Source of the DNA: Bacteroidota bacterium
GTDB lineage: Bacteria > Bacteroidota > Ignavibacteria > Kryptoniales > JAKASW01
DNA length: 64,000 nucleotides
Assembly: GCA_023480735.1 (NCBI GenBank)
Contig: JAMCXB010000043.1
Span: 76,750-140,749, forward strand
Direction of reading: 5' to 3'
The notes beneath the pieces were generated by a model. That model worked only from the letters and a program-made list of their open reading frames with translations. It was not told where the DNA came from and did not search any database. A program made the translations under genes and the position numbers. Positions 42,302 through 51,073 of the stretch are shown here, piece after piece; position 1 is the stretch's first letter, and each line of letters begins with the position of its first letter.

Positions 42302-43663
42302 ATGCCGCTACCTCTAGTCTATTTCCTCGATGATGACGAAAGCATCATAAAGCTCGTGAAGTACGGGCTGCGGAGTGAACAACTGAACATCAAGTCTTTC
42401 TCCCACCCGACCAAACTCATCGAAGCAATCAAGATCGAATATCCGGACGTAGTGATTAGCGACGTCATGATGCCGGAGATTGACGGGATTCAGCTGATCG
42501 AGAAGTTAAGGGGACTTTCACGGTTGATGCCGGTAATTTTGGTGACAGGGAAGGCCGCAGTGGATACGGCGGTGCGGGCGATGAAGACCGGTGCCTTTGA
42601 ATATCTGTTGAAACCCATAAACTTCGACGAGCTGAGACTGGCGATTGGAAGGGCGGTAGAAGTAGGCCGCCTTCGCACCGAGGTCGCCGAAATAAAATCC
42701 GGCTTAAAATTACGCTATTCGTACGACTCGCTGATCGGCGAAAGCAAATCTATCACGGACATACGCGAGTTTATAAGGCGGGTTTCGCCCGTCACTGGGT
42801 CCGTAATATTGCTGCGGGGTGAAAGCGGTGTCGGCAAGAACCTTGTGGCACGCGTCATCCACTATATGAGCCCTATCGCAGAAAGGCGTTATCTCGAAAT
42901 CAACTGCGCCTCTCTTCCCTCCAACCTGCTCGAGGCGGAATTGTTCGGCTATGAAAAGGGAGCTTTCACCGATGCCAAGACGTCCAAGAAGGGGCTGCTT
43001 GAAGTTGCGAGCGGTGGGACTGTACTGCTCGACGAGATCACGAGCATGGATCTGAGCCTTCAGGCGAAATTTCTTTCCTTCATCGAGAACCGCAGAATCA
43101 GGAGAGTCGGCGGTCTTGAAGAAATCCCCGTCGACCTGAGGGTCATATCTGCGACAAATTCAGATCTGGAAGCGGACGTAGTCGCCGGGAAATTCCGAAG
43201 CGACTTGTTCTACAGGATAAATGTTGTGTCCATGGACGTCCCACGGTTGCGTGACAGAGAAAAGGACGTGATTTTAATCGGCAGGAGGTTCATCGAGGAC
43301 TTCAACGTGAAGTTCAAGAAACAGGTTAAGGGTTTGACGGGCGCAGCCGAACGGAAATTACTGTCTCACGATTGGCCGGGAAACGTCCGCGAACTAAGGA
43401 ATGTCATCGAGCGTGCCATGATATTTGCCGAGAGAGAGCACATTGACGCCGATGAAATTTCGCTGTCGAGTATTTCGACTGCCCCGTCGCTTGATGACGG
43501 GCTGTACCTTCCGAAGGGTCTCTCCTTCGAACAGGTTGAAGCAAAGTATCTAAAGAAGGTCTTGGAGTGGAACAACTTCAATCTGGAAGCGGCTGCGAAG
43601 CAGCTTGGGGTGACGCGAAAAACGCTCTGGGAGAGAAGAAAGAAATTCGGACTCTTAAACTAA
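42302..43663 (+). CDS. sigma-54-type response regulator with AAA+ and Fis domains
   Basis: A 453-residue NtrC-type regulator. Residues 1-120 form a receiver with phospho-acceptor Asp54 in VISDVMMPEIDG and Lys104. The AAA+ domain has Walker A GESGVGKN (173-180), then GAFTDA at 220-225 where the sigma-54-contacting loop usually reads GAFTGA, Walker B GTVLLDEI and the arginine finger region RSDLFYRINVVSMDVPRLRDR. The C-terminal Fis-type helix-turn-helix is NFNLEAAAKQLGVTRKTLWERR. No histidine kinase is adjacent. GAFTDA occurs in some members of this class, so sigma-54 activation is unproven rather than lost. The stop overlaps the convergent GT4 gene. Confidence 0.9.
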   Translation: MPLPLVYFLDDDESIIKLVKYGLRSEQLNIKSFSHPTKLIEAIKIEYPDVVISDVMMPEIDGIQLIEKLRGLSRLMPVILVTGKAAVDTAVRAMKTGAFEYLLKPINFDELRLAIGRAVEVGRLRTEVAEIKSGLKLRYSYDSLIGESKSITDIREFIRRVSPVTGSVILLRGESGVGKNLVARVIHYMSPIAERRYLEINCASLPSNLLEAELFGYEKGAFTDAKTSKKGLLEVASGGTVLLDEITSMDLSLQAKFLSFIENRRIRRVGGLEEIPVDLRVISATNSDLEADVVAGKFRSDLFYRINVVSMDVPRLRDREKDVILIGRRFIEDFNVKFKKQVKGLTGAAERKLLSHDWPGNVRELRNVIERAMIFAEREHIDADEISLSSISTAPSLDDGLYLPKGLSFEQVEAKYLKKVLEWNNFNLEAAAKQLGVTRKTLWERRKKFGLLN

Positions 43664-44779
43664 GCCTGTAATCGCCGCGAGAAATTTCTTCTCTTCAACC
43701 TGCCAGTTAAGAACCTCGGAAGCTTTCTCACAGTTTAGGGAGATTTGTTCGTAAGTCTCGGTGGAACCGGTGATTTCCAGTACCGTCTTGGCTACCTCGT
43801 TTAGGTCAGAGGGATCGACAGCGGCCCCGATTCCAAACTCCTTCACTATTCTCTCCATTTCGGGAAATTTAGGAACGATTACCGGCAGACCGGAGGAAAT
43901 AAACTGAAATAGTTTGTTGGGAAGAGAAAGATAATGACACAGACCGGTGTTTTCCATCAGGTAAATGCCAATGTGAGCCTTCGACAGCTCTTCAACAACA
44001 TTCTCATTTCTGACTCTTCCAACGAAGTGAACCCTGTCCTGAATGTGCAGTTCGTATGCCTGATGCATCAAATCCTCCCGCATAGTGCCGTCCCCGACAA
44101 ATCTTATTTCGTAAATAGGCGGAAGAATACTTATTAGCTTGAGGAGGTCATGCAAGCCGCGTCCTCCCTGGAGTCCGCCGGAGAATGTCAGAAATATTTT
44201 GTTAAAAGTCTTCGAAGCGGCGTGACGCTGTGCCAGTTGATCAGGTACGTTCCTCAGGACGGTTGTAGGAAGATGCCACCTGGCCTCAAGTATGTCGGCG
44301 ATGGATTGGTTTACCGTGAAGACTGAGTCGACGTACCTCAATGAAGACTTCTCGACGATATTCCAGAAGAGGAAACTGGTCCGTTTGACCTTCAGGCTCG
44401 GGAGGGCGTCGTACAGTTCCTTCGAGTCGTAAATAAGTCTCACTGTGCGGCCCTTATGAGAGTGCCTGTGTTTGTTTATGATTGCGGGCGGCAGGGAGAA
44501 CAGGTCACCGGCAATGACTATCTTTGCTGATGTCCTTATCGCCTCCGGTATGACTTTCTGGTAGAACTGCACGAAGAAGGCCTTTCCGCCTTTATGGCTG
44601 ATCGGCACTCTCACGAGATCATCTGTCCTTTCTGCGGATCCGTCTGAGGCCACACCTACCAGCTTTGCCTTGAATCCGGTGGAAAGCAGACTTCTTAAGT
44701 ACTTCGTGCTCCTTGCGTCGTACCGGGGGTCCGAGGAGACGATTATAAGGACATCGGTCTGGAATGGTCCTGCTGGCAT
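43655..44779 (-). CDS. glycosyltransferase family 4 protein
   Basis: A 374-residue GT-B glycosyltransferase. The N-terminal half has no strong signature; the C-terminal nucleotide-sugar site shows LTFSGGLQGGRGLHDLL, IRFVGDGTMRED, VHFVGRVRNENVVEELSKAHIGIYL and NKLFQFISSGLPVIVPKFPEMER. It would transfer a sugar from a nucleotide donor to a growing glycan on the cytoplasmic side; donor and acceptor are unknown. It is the last gene of the long minus-strand run and overlaps the regulator gene tail-to-tail by nine bases. Confidence 0.85.
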   Translation of the reverse strand: MPAGPFQTDVLIIVSSDPRYDARSTKYLRSLLSTGFKAKLVGVASDGSAERTDDLVRVPISHKGGKAFFVQFYQKVIPEAIRTSAKIVIAGDLFSLPPAIINKHRHSHKGRTVRLIYDSKELYDALPSLKVKRTSFLFWNIVEKSSLRYVDSVFTVNQSIADILEARWHLPTTVLRNVPDQLAQRHAASKTFNKIFLTFSGGLQGGRGLHDLLKLISILPPIYEIRFVGDGTMREDLMHQAYELHIQDRVHFVGRVRNENVVEELSKAHIGIYLMENTGLCHYLSLPNKLFQFISSGLPVIVPKFPEMERIVKEFGIGAAVDPSDLNEVAKTVLEITGSTETYEQISLNCEKASEVLNWQVEEKKFLAAITGLV

Positions 44780-44780
44780 C

Positions 44781-45686
44781 TCAGAGATAGAACGACAACG
44801 TAAAGGTCTGGCTGTTGCCGAAGTCCAGCTTCATTGGGACATAAGAATAATCGAAGCGGAGGAATTGATAGTTGACACCTGCCCCGAAGGAGAATCCAGT
44901 CATTTCACTTCCCGAAGCATAGCCGGCCCGGAACCTGATAAGGTTGTTGTAATTCAGCTCGGCGCCGACAGCAGGAGTAATACCACCGGACTTGAATGTG
45001 GCTGCACCTGCGAAACCAGTCAGATCAAAATTCCCGCCTATAGATTTCGTGTAACTTCCGCCGAGGCGCAGAAAAACCGGGAGTGTGATCTTTTCTGAGA
45101 TCATAGCAGAAGAGGAACCGAGGTTTCCAGCGGACACGCCCAATTCGACGTTCTCCACGGGAGAATATTTCACGCCTGCGTTGAATGCGTATCCGGTTGA
45201 TTCATAGACAAAGAGTTTTTCATATAAGTACATCGCCGAGACACCCACGTCCACTTTTCCGAATCTCCTTGCTGCGCCGGCCGCGAACACGAAGTCCTTA
45301 GCGGAAAATGTTCCCTGCGGATCCCCCGGAGTTGTCCTGATCTGCATGTCGGGAACGTTCGATAAAAGGAGACTTGTGCCGAACGACATGGTGCCCGCCT
45401 CGAAACTCGTCCCAAACATATCGACCGTAGTTCCGGCTATGTAAGTCCTGTGCGTCAGCATTACATTCAATCCGATTCCGTCCGAATGTTCAGCCGACGT
45501 GAGTCCGGCAGGATTCGTATAGATTGCGATCGGTTCATTTGTGATTGCATCGGCGGAACTTGCCAGGGAGAGGTCACGTGCAGAATAGCCGAGTCTTAGA
45601 ATCTGGAAGCCGGCGCTGCCGGCCTGGCTAAACGCAGACGATGTTGCGAGAAAGAGAAAAGCGAAAAACAAGCAAAGTGATTTCAT
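44781..45686 (-). CDS. PorV/PorQ-like outer-membrane protein
   Basis: A 301-residue protein with a signal peptide (SLCLFFAFLFLATSSAFSQ). The mature start GSAGFQILRLGYSARDLSLA, followed by TNPAGLTSAEHSDGIGLNVM, is the PorV/PorQ type, a FadL-like barrel family seen in Bacteroidota, whose members often serve as shuttle or accessory barrels of the type IX secretion system. The last residues LSFYL end in a hydrophobic strand as for barrels. It resembles its neighbour at 45692-46621, and a gene duplication is likely. A T9SS role is inferred. Confidence 0.8.
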   Translation of the reverse strand: MKSLCLFFAFLFLATSSAFSQAGSAGFQILRLGYSARDLSLASSADAITNEPIAIYTNPAGLTSAEHSDGIGLNVMLTHRTYIAGTTVDMFGTSFEAGTMSFGTSLLLSNVPDMQIRTTPGDPQGTFSAKDFVFAAGAARRFGKVDVGVSAMYLYEKLFVYESTGYAFNAGVKYSPVENVELGVSAGNLGSSSAMISEKITLPVFLRLGGSYTKSIGGNFDLTGFAGAATFKSGGITPAVGAELNYNNLIRFRAGYASGSEMTGFSFGAGVNYQFLRFDYSYVPMKLDFGNSQTFTLSFYL

Positions 45687-45691
45687 GGAAT

Positions 45692-46621
45692 TCAGAACTC
45701 GAATATTAGTGAGACTGTTTGTATTCCGTACGGAGAAAATGGCTCCGACACGTAAGCGTAGTCTAATTGTGGAGTCAGGTCGAGAAAGGCGATCTTTGCA
45801 CCGAACCCAAACGTGGGAGTAACTTTTGTGCCCACGTATTGCTCGTTGGTTGCAGCAAAGCCGGCTCTCAGGACCAGAACATCGAGGGGCGAAAACTCCA
45901 CCCCGCCTCTGATCCCGTTCAAGGGAGATGGGGCAATGTCATATTCCGCCATCACTGAAGAATGAATCGCGGGCAGACTGTACGAGGCGGCAACCTTGAA
46001 TATATGCGGGAACGGGGTCGAGAAATTTGAGCCGTCCGTGCCGTAGAGCTTGGAGGAGTCCCAATGATATGACTCGCCGATATCGGTCGCAACAAAGGCA
46101 ATCGAAAGGTAATCTGTCGGCTTGTAGAGTCCGCCGAAGTCGAACCCTATGGTAGTCGCTGACATGCCGGAGTAAAGATTGTAATAGTACATCTTCAAAC
46201 TGACACCGAGGGAAAATGCGTTTACAAATTGGTTTGAAAAGCTGAAAAATAGCAGGTCCTCGCTCGTCGAAAGGTTCGACGTATGAACGCCATCGGCATC
46301 TCGTCCATCGATGTTGGATACGGTCCCGTTTATCACTCCGAGGGCGAGTCCTGCGGTTGGTGCCAGTCCCTGGGTGTAGGTAATGACATTCAACTGCCTG
46401 TTCAAAGACATTAGCGAGACTGAAGCCGAAACGCTTCCGTCATGCTGAAAAGAAGCGAGGGCGGGGTTGTAAAATGGGTAGACGTTGCCGGTAGTCATGG
46501 CTGAAATAGCATTGCCGAGTGACATTCCTTTTGCATTTAGTCCGATTCGGGCGAAACTTCCGGGGTAACTCTGGGCAAAGGTGACGGAGTAGAATAGCAG
46601 GACAAGAACGATTTTCTTCAT
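45692..46621 (-). CDS. PorV/PorQ-like outer-membrane protein, second copy
   Basis: A 309-residue protein; the start at 46621 overlaps the preceding stop (ATGA) and gives a signal peptide (KKIVLVLLFYSVTFAQ). The track start at 46645 lies within the upstream gene. The mature beginning SYPGSFARIGLNAKGMSLGNA and VYPFYNPALASFQHDGSV is the same kind as the next gene, and repeated beta strands run to the terminal SLIFEF. As with its neighbour, a FadL-like barrel linked to export of the upstream sorting-domain protein is likely, by analogy with PorV. Confidence 0.8.
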   Translation of the reverse strand: MKKIVLVLLFYSVTFAQSYPGSFARIGLNAKGMSLGNAISAMTTGNVYPFYNPALASFQHDGSVSASVSLMSLNRQLNVITYTQGLAPTAGLALGVINGTVSNIDGRDADGVHTSNLSTSEDLLFFSFSNQFVNAFSLGVSLKMYYYNLYSGMSATTIGFDFGGLYKPTDYLSIAFVATDIGESYHWDSSKLYGTDGSNFSTPFPHIFKVAASYSLPAIHSSVMAEYDIAPSPLNGIRGGVEFSPLDVLVLRAGFAATNEQYVGTKVTPTFGFGAKIAFLDLTPQLDYAYVSEPFSPYGIQTVSLIFEF

Positions 46622-48147
46622 CTGACCACCAAAATCTTTCCCCAAAGAGGATTTCCATTGTTTACGCTTACGCTGTAGAAGTACACTCCGTTGTCCACCA
46701 TTCTGCCGCTATCGTCCAATCCATTCCATGTGTCGTCGTTCTCACCGGCATTGCGTGGCGCATTTTGGAGCAGGGTCCTGATTACATGCATTGAGAAATC
46801 GTAAATCCTTATTGTTACTGTACTATTGGCCGCAGGCACGCTGTAATGAATTCTCCCGATGTCGAGGCGGGGTGAGAAGGGATTGGGATAGAAATAGGTG
46901 AGGTTCTGGTTTCCAACGCTAACGTACGTTCTGAGAACATTCCACTGGCTCAGCTGGAATCCGCCGCCGTTGTCAATCCCTATGGCCGTTCCGTCCCCGG
47001 ATCCTACCCAAACAGAGTCTCCCTCGGTTGCTACAGCATAAAAAGCGGGCGAAAGAATTTGCTGATTTGTAGCGGGATCCAGTACGTTCGTCATGACCTC
47101 ACTGGTTTGCCCGAGGTCCGACGTTCTGAAGAGGCCGTCATCGGAAGCTCCATAAACTATAGAGTCCTGGAAGGCCATGCTGTGAAAAAAATGTCCTCTC
47201 AGTATATAATGCCAGCTTGCACCTCCGTCCGAAGTATAACTGAGTGCGGGAACCTCGGTCGGATCGTTGGCATTGACAGTTGCAGCCCAGATGTTGTGGA
47301 CGCCTCCGTAGTTTTGCACATTTATTGATACGACAAAGTCTCCCGACATCGGGCTTCCTTCATTCTGGTGATTAAACTTGTACCACGAGAAACCGTTGTC
47401 GGTCGTCTTGTCTACTCCATCGGCCGTACCGACGTACAGCGCACTGTCGCCGTCGGCGTAGAGGGCGAAAGCTTCATGGTTGTAGTTGGTTTCCGTCGTG
47501 ATATTTCCAGCAATGGGAGAGAGCTGAAAAGAGTATGTGCTATCGGCATTAATGTAATTGAGGTAATCAGGCGGAAGTACGACCCTATGCCAGGTTTTAC
47601 CCAGGTCGGAGCTCCTTCTCACGCCGCCTGCGAAATTTGCTGCGTAGAGATAGCCGCCATAGAATGCCAGAGAGTAGGTTATGTTATTGATTTCCGTCGT
47701 TATCGGAAGAGCTTTCAAGACATTGTGTCCGAATGTCACGGTGGAATCGGACAGGGAATCGAGGCTTTGTGGTTCGTGCGTCCAGGTAGCTCCGTTATCG
47801 GTGGACACGTATAAGCCCGTTCCCTTGGGGTAGGACGTGCCATTCTGCTCGAAAGTTGTGGATACAGCGGTGACGATAGTATCGCCTTTAACGGCAATTG
47901 CATTTGTGCTCACACCCGTAGGACCGTTGGTACCGAAATCCTTCTGAAAAGTGGATCCTCCATCGGTCGTGATGTTGAGCCCCTTGTTGGTAGCGAGGTA
48001 GACCGCTCCATTGGTTATGAGTATCTGATTCACAGTGTTGCTTGACGGCTGTGAAGGCTGTCCGTCGAGCTTGTAAGTCTCTTTAAGAGATTGCGCATTG
48101 GCGCCGGCGAACACACAGAGAACCGAGAGAAGAAAGGTGATTTTCAT
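46618..48147 (-). CDS. exported repeat protein with C-terminal FlgD/T9SS-type sorting domain
   Basis: A 509-residue secreted protein. A signal peptide (KITFLLSVLCVFAGANAQ) is followed by about 390 residues with BNR/sialidase-type repeats (ITTDGGSTFQKD, YVSTDNGATWTHEP, RRSSDLGKTWHRV, KTTDNGFSWYKF, YTSDGGASWHYI), suggesting a beta-propeller. The final 85 residues hold YPNPFSPRLDIGRIHYSVP and a FlgD-like Ig domain ending GVYFYSVSVNN...ILVVR, as in T9SS cargo. No catalytic signature is visible; it may bind a glycan or a surface. It is translationally coupled to the barrel gene downstream. Confidence 0.82.
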   Translation of the reverse strand: MKITFLLSVLCVFAGANAQSLKETYKLDGQPSQPSSNTVNQILITNGAVYLATNKGLNITTDGGSTFQKDFGTNGPTGVSTNAIAVKGDTIVTAVSTTFEQNGTSYPKGTGLYVSTDNGATWTHEPQSLDSLSDSTVTFGHNVLKALPITTEINNITYSLAFYGGYLYAANFAGGVRRSSDLGKTWHRVVLPPDYLNYINADSTYSFQLSPIAGNITTETNYNHEAFALYADGDSALYVGTADGVDKTTDNGFSWYKFNHQNEGSPMSGDFVVSINVQNYGGVHNIWAATVNANDPTEVPALSYTSDGGASWHYILRGHFFHSMAFQDSIVYGASDDGLFRTSDLGQTSEVMTNVLDPATNQQILSPAFYAVATEGDSVWVGSGDGTAIGIDNGGGFQLSQWNVLRTYVSVGNQNLTYFYPNPFSPRLDIGRIHYSVPAANSTVTIRIYDFSMHVIRTLLQNAPRNAGENDDTWNGLDDSGRMVDNGVYFYSVSVNNGNPLWGKILVVR

Positions 48148-48950
48148 TGATAAATCCTGATCTTATGAGAAATTGGTGCGCTCGCTACACCGCTTCGGTC
48201 TACGGCGTGAAACGTGAACACATAGGTGCCGACTGCCGTTCCGGCTGGAAGCTGAACGGAAAGGGTATAGGTGCCGTCGTGTGCTACCCTATCGTCGTCT
48301 CCGACCTGAAGACCAGCTGCACCGCCGTCGTCGTACATCGTAAACGGATTCCCCGTCGAAGGATTTCCATCGGGTTTCACGACATCGAAGTAGACTTTTG
48401 AGACGTCGCTTAATCCGGCGGCGTCAGTGACATAAGCATATATATCGAACACAAGGCTGTTCGATTGAGGGAGGACGAGGGAGTCAGGCATGGAGAGGCT
48501 GTCAATCACCGGCCCGAGGTCTTTGGCGTTGTAGAGCCGAACCACTTTTGTTGCGTAATTCCCGGACGCGCCCTGGGCGTTATACGCGGTGAATACGTAA
48601 GTGAGATCTCCGACATACACGCTCGAAAGCGTCGTCGAGATCGCACCTGTAATAACGTGCCCGTTAAGATCGGTGAAAGAGGCTTGATTCAATACTGTCC
48701 CGGAGTCGTTCTGTACTTGAACGTCGAGATGCGAGAAGTCCCGTGTAGAGCTGAGAAGGATTTGAAAGCTGTCGCTGATCGTCGGTTTCAGAGAAGAGTT
48801 GCTCAGGTACTGTGCGACATTGAGGCTGTCTTTGTCGAAATAGGTCAGTTGGGCATTGATAGGTGCCGAGGAATCGATCACGACCTCATTCGCCTTTTGA
48901 CATGCCGCGATTATTAAGCTGAGAGAAAGGACGAAAAATATTTTCCGCAA
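48144..48950 (-). CDS. lipoprotein with Ig-like domains
   Basis: A 268-residue protein with a lipoprotein signal (FFVLSLSLIIAACQKA, lipobox IIAAC with Cys at 17). The remainder is beta-rich, with repeated YVFTAYNAQGASG/YVFTFHAVDRSGVAS segments, like tandem Ig/cadherin-type domains. No enzyme motif is seen. Its stop overlaps the start of the sorting-domain gene by four bases, so the two are translated together. It is likely anchored in the outer or inner membrane as an accessory of that exported protein. Confidence 0.75.
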   Translation of the reverse strand: MRKIFFVLSLSLIIAACQKANEVVIDSSAPINAQLTYFDKDSLNVAQYLSNSSLKPTISDSFQILLSSTRDFSHLDVQVQNDSGTVLNQASFTDLNGHVITGAISTTLSSVYVGDLTYVFTAYNAQGASGNYATKVVRLYNAKDLGPVIDSLSMPDSLVLPQSNSLVFDIYAYVTDAAGLSDVSKVYFDVVKPDGNPSTGNPFTMYDDGGAAGLQVGDDDRVAHDGTYTLSVQLPAGTAVGTYVFTFHAVDRSGVASAPISHKIRIYQ

Positions 48951-48952
48951 GA

Positions 48953-49963
48953 TTACCTCTGAGCGATTGTGAATGGAATTGGTGAAAAAGAAACGACAAA
49001 AATGAGAATCGTTAGCCAGCCAACCAGCTTTCTCTTGGCATCTAGCGGGGACGGGTCCATTACAGGGGGATGGTCAAGTTTTATGACTAAGAGGAGGATC
49101 AGGCACCAGAAAAGCCATCCCGTCCATCCAATTTCCAGGTTTACTCCTACGACGGGAAGAAGCCCGAGGAGACCCATAGAGAGTATTACATAGAAGAAGA
49201 GTCTCGCTATTTTTCGGTGTGCCCGGCCAAACATCGCGTAAATCATGTGTCCACCATCCAGCTGTCCTATCGGGAGTAAATTCATCGAAGTCACAAAAAG
49301 CCCGAACCACCCTACGCAGAGGAACGGATAGTGGTAAATTTCTGTCATCGGCGGAACAAATTCCGTGTGTGGATTTGTGAAAACGATTTCGAGGAATTTA
49401 AATAAGATCGTATTCCCGAAAGCGAGCGGTATGCCCTCCGAACCGGGAACAGTATTGTTTGCAAAGTTGTAGCTCGGATGAATCTGAAGCAGGAACTCCT
49501 TCGACGGCAGGTGAGTGAATCCAAAAATCAATACTCCGAGGCTCACGATGAACCCCACAATCGGTCCGGACACGCCGATGTCGAAGATTGCCTTGCGCGA
49601 CGGCACGGGAGTCTTGGTGCGGATCACCGCTCCGAGCGTTCCGAAGTTCAGCATCCCTGGGATGACAGGCAATGGTATGAAATAAGGCAGGGTGGCCCTC
49701 ACCCGGTGTTTGAGCGAATAGAAAAAGTGACCGAATTCATGAGAGCCCAGGATGAGCAGAAGTGAAAGGCTGTATTGAAGTCCCAATCCAAAGTTTTGAA
49801 GATTGAGCGGGTCCTTTCCCAGCCATTCTACTCCGGCCATAGTTGTCGTGACCAGGGTGATTAGAAAGAGGGAAACGTGAAGAGGTACGTTCAGTTCCCG
49901 CCAAGTCACGACAGGAGCTAAATCTGTATACTCGTATCCGCCGTCGGCGGACGATTCAGACAT
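48953..49963 (-). CDS. site-2 protease-like M50 metallopeptidase
   Basis: A 336-residue integral membrane protein. The zinc motif is SHEFGHFFYSLKHRV (HExxH), and the second ligand lies in LLPIGQLDGGHMIYAMFG (LDG). Multiple hydrophobic segments surround them. Site-2 proteases cut within membrane-spanning helices and often activate regulators after a first cleavage. No PDZ domain is seen. The substrate is unknown; the lipoprotein and exported proteins in the same run could be connected, but that is inference. The soluble N-terminal 25 residues are acidic. Confidence 0.88.
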   Translation of the reverse strand: MSESSADGGYEYTDLAPVVTWRELNVPLHVSLFLITLVTTTMAGVEWLGKDPLNLQNFGLGLQYSLSLLLILGSHEFGHFFYSLKHRVRATLPYFIPLPVIPGMLNFGTLGAVIRTKTPVPSRKAIFDIGVSGPIVGFIVSLGVLIFGFTHLPSKEFLLQIHPSYNFANNTVPGSEGIPLAFGNTILFKFLEIVFTNPHTEFVPPMTEIYHYPFLCVGWFGLFVTSMNLLPIGQLDGGHMIYAMFGRAHRKIARLFFYVILSMGLLGLLPVVGVNLEIGWTGWLFWCLILLLVIKLDHPPVMDPSPLDAKRKLVGWLTILIFVVSFSPIPFTIAQR

Positions 49964-51073
49964 CTAGTACCTTCGTCCTTTCCAAATTATCGCTCTGCCC
50001 AGGTAGACAGAAAATGGGAGAATGGCAACATATAACAGATAATAAATCTCAAAATAAACTATAAATTTCAAGTGCGCAATCTTTCCGTAGAGACTGAGTG
50101 TCGGAGATATGAAAACGCCGTCGATAATCGATTTTAGGCAGAAGAAAATCAGGAAGATTACCGGAGAATAGAGGATCGACAGTATTAGGAGCCAGTGAAA
50201 GAAGAAACTCGGAGCCAGAGTGCTAACCCCGAACCAACCCGTGTCCTTGCCTCCTGTCGCCCACCTCTTTCTCTGCAGGAAAACATCCTTCAGCGACTCG
50301 ACAGGAAGAGTATGTACAAGAGTGTCTCTGTCCATCGGGAACTTATATTTCCATTTCCGAGAGTCCGCAACCGCTTTGAAGAGGGCAAAGTCCTCGGTTA
50401 CACTAAACCTGATTTTCCGGTACCCACCGACTTCATCATAAGCTTTCTTTCTAAACGCGAGGTTGTTTCCCAAACAGGCAACGGGTTTTCCTATAGAGGC
50501 GGCACCAGCCCCCACGGTCAACAGAAAGTCCCAATCGAGCGCCTGGATGCCGTAAATGAGTCTTGCCGTATTTGAGATTAGCGTGACACCACCCACAATT
50601 CCTGTATCCCTGTCGAAGTATTTCAAGGTCTCAACAATCCAGGTCGGAGGTACAAAACAGTCGGCATCCGTCAAAAAGATGAACTCACCTGTAGCCATGT
50701 CTATCCCCTGGGCCAGCGCGTTAGCCTTGCCGCGCGTAGAGCCGCCCTCTGAGGCATCTACTCTTCTTACAAAGAGATTACCCTCCCGCGCCACGCTGTC
50801 TATGATTTCGGGTGTTGAATCGACAGATTGATCGTTTACAACGATAATCTCCAGCAATTCTTTTGGATATTCCAGATCTAGAAGTGATTGGAGGCAGCCG
50901 GGAAGATTCTTCTCTTCATCCTTGGCTGCAACGACAACCGAAACTTTTTGGGAAGGGAGTTCTGTTCGCAGTTTGCTGTAAGTCAGACGTGACCGACGTG
51001 CCGCGTAAGCAAAGAAACCCAGTTCCAGCAGATAAAGCGCACCGAGGGTTTCCAAAATGTGAAGGAGAGTCAT
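49964..51073 (-). CDS. glycosyltransferase family 2 protein with C-terminal membrane helices
   Basis: A 369-residue GT-A enzyme. It starts with a hydrophobic helix, then VSVVVAAKDEEKNLPGCLQSL, IIVVNDQSVDSTPEIID, GEFIFLTDADCFVPPTW (DxD-type motif), and VTEDFALFKAV with QRKRWATGGKD. The C-terminal 90 residues contain three hydrophobic helices. Such processive GT2 enzymes make polysaccharides or transfer sugars to lipid carriers. It overlaps the DUF2723 gene by four bases, so the two are co-translated. Confidence 0.9.
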   Translation of the reverse strand: MTLLHILETLGALYLLELGFFAYAARRSRLTYSKLRTELPSQKVSVVVAAKDEEKNLPGCLQSLLDLEYPKELLEIIVVNDQSVDSTPEIIDSVAREGNLFVRRVDASEGGSTRGKANALAQGIDMATGEFIFLTDADCFVPPTWIVETLKYFDRDTGIVGGVTLISNTARLIYGIQALDWDFLLTVGAGAASIGKPVACLGNNLAFRKKAYDEVGGYRKIRFSVTEDFALFKAVADSRKWKYKFPMDRDTLVHTLPVESLKDVFLQRKRWATGGKDTGWFGVSTLAPSFFFHWLLILSILYSPVIFLIFFCLKSIIDGVFISPTLSLYGKIAHLKFIVYFEIYYLLYVAILPFSVYLGRAIIWKGRRY

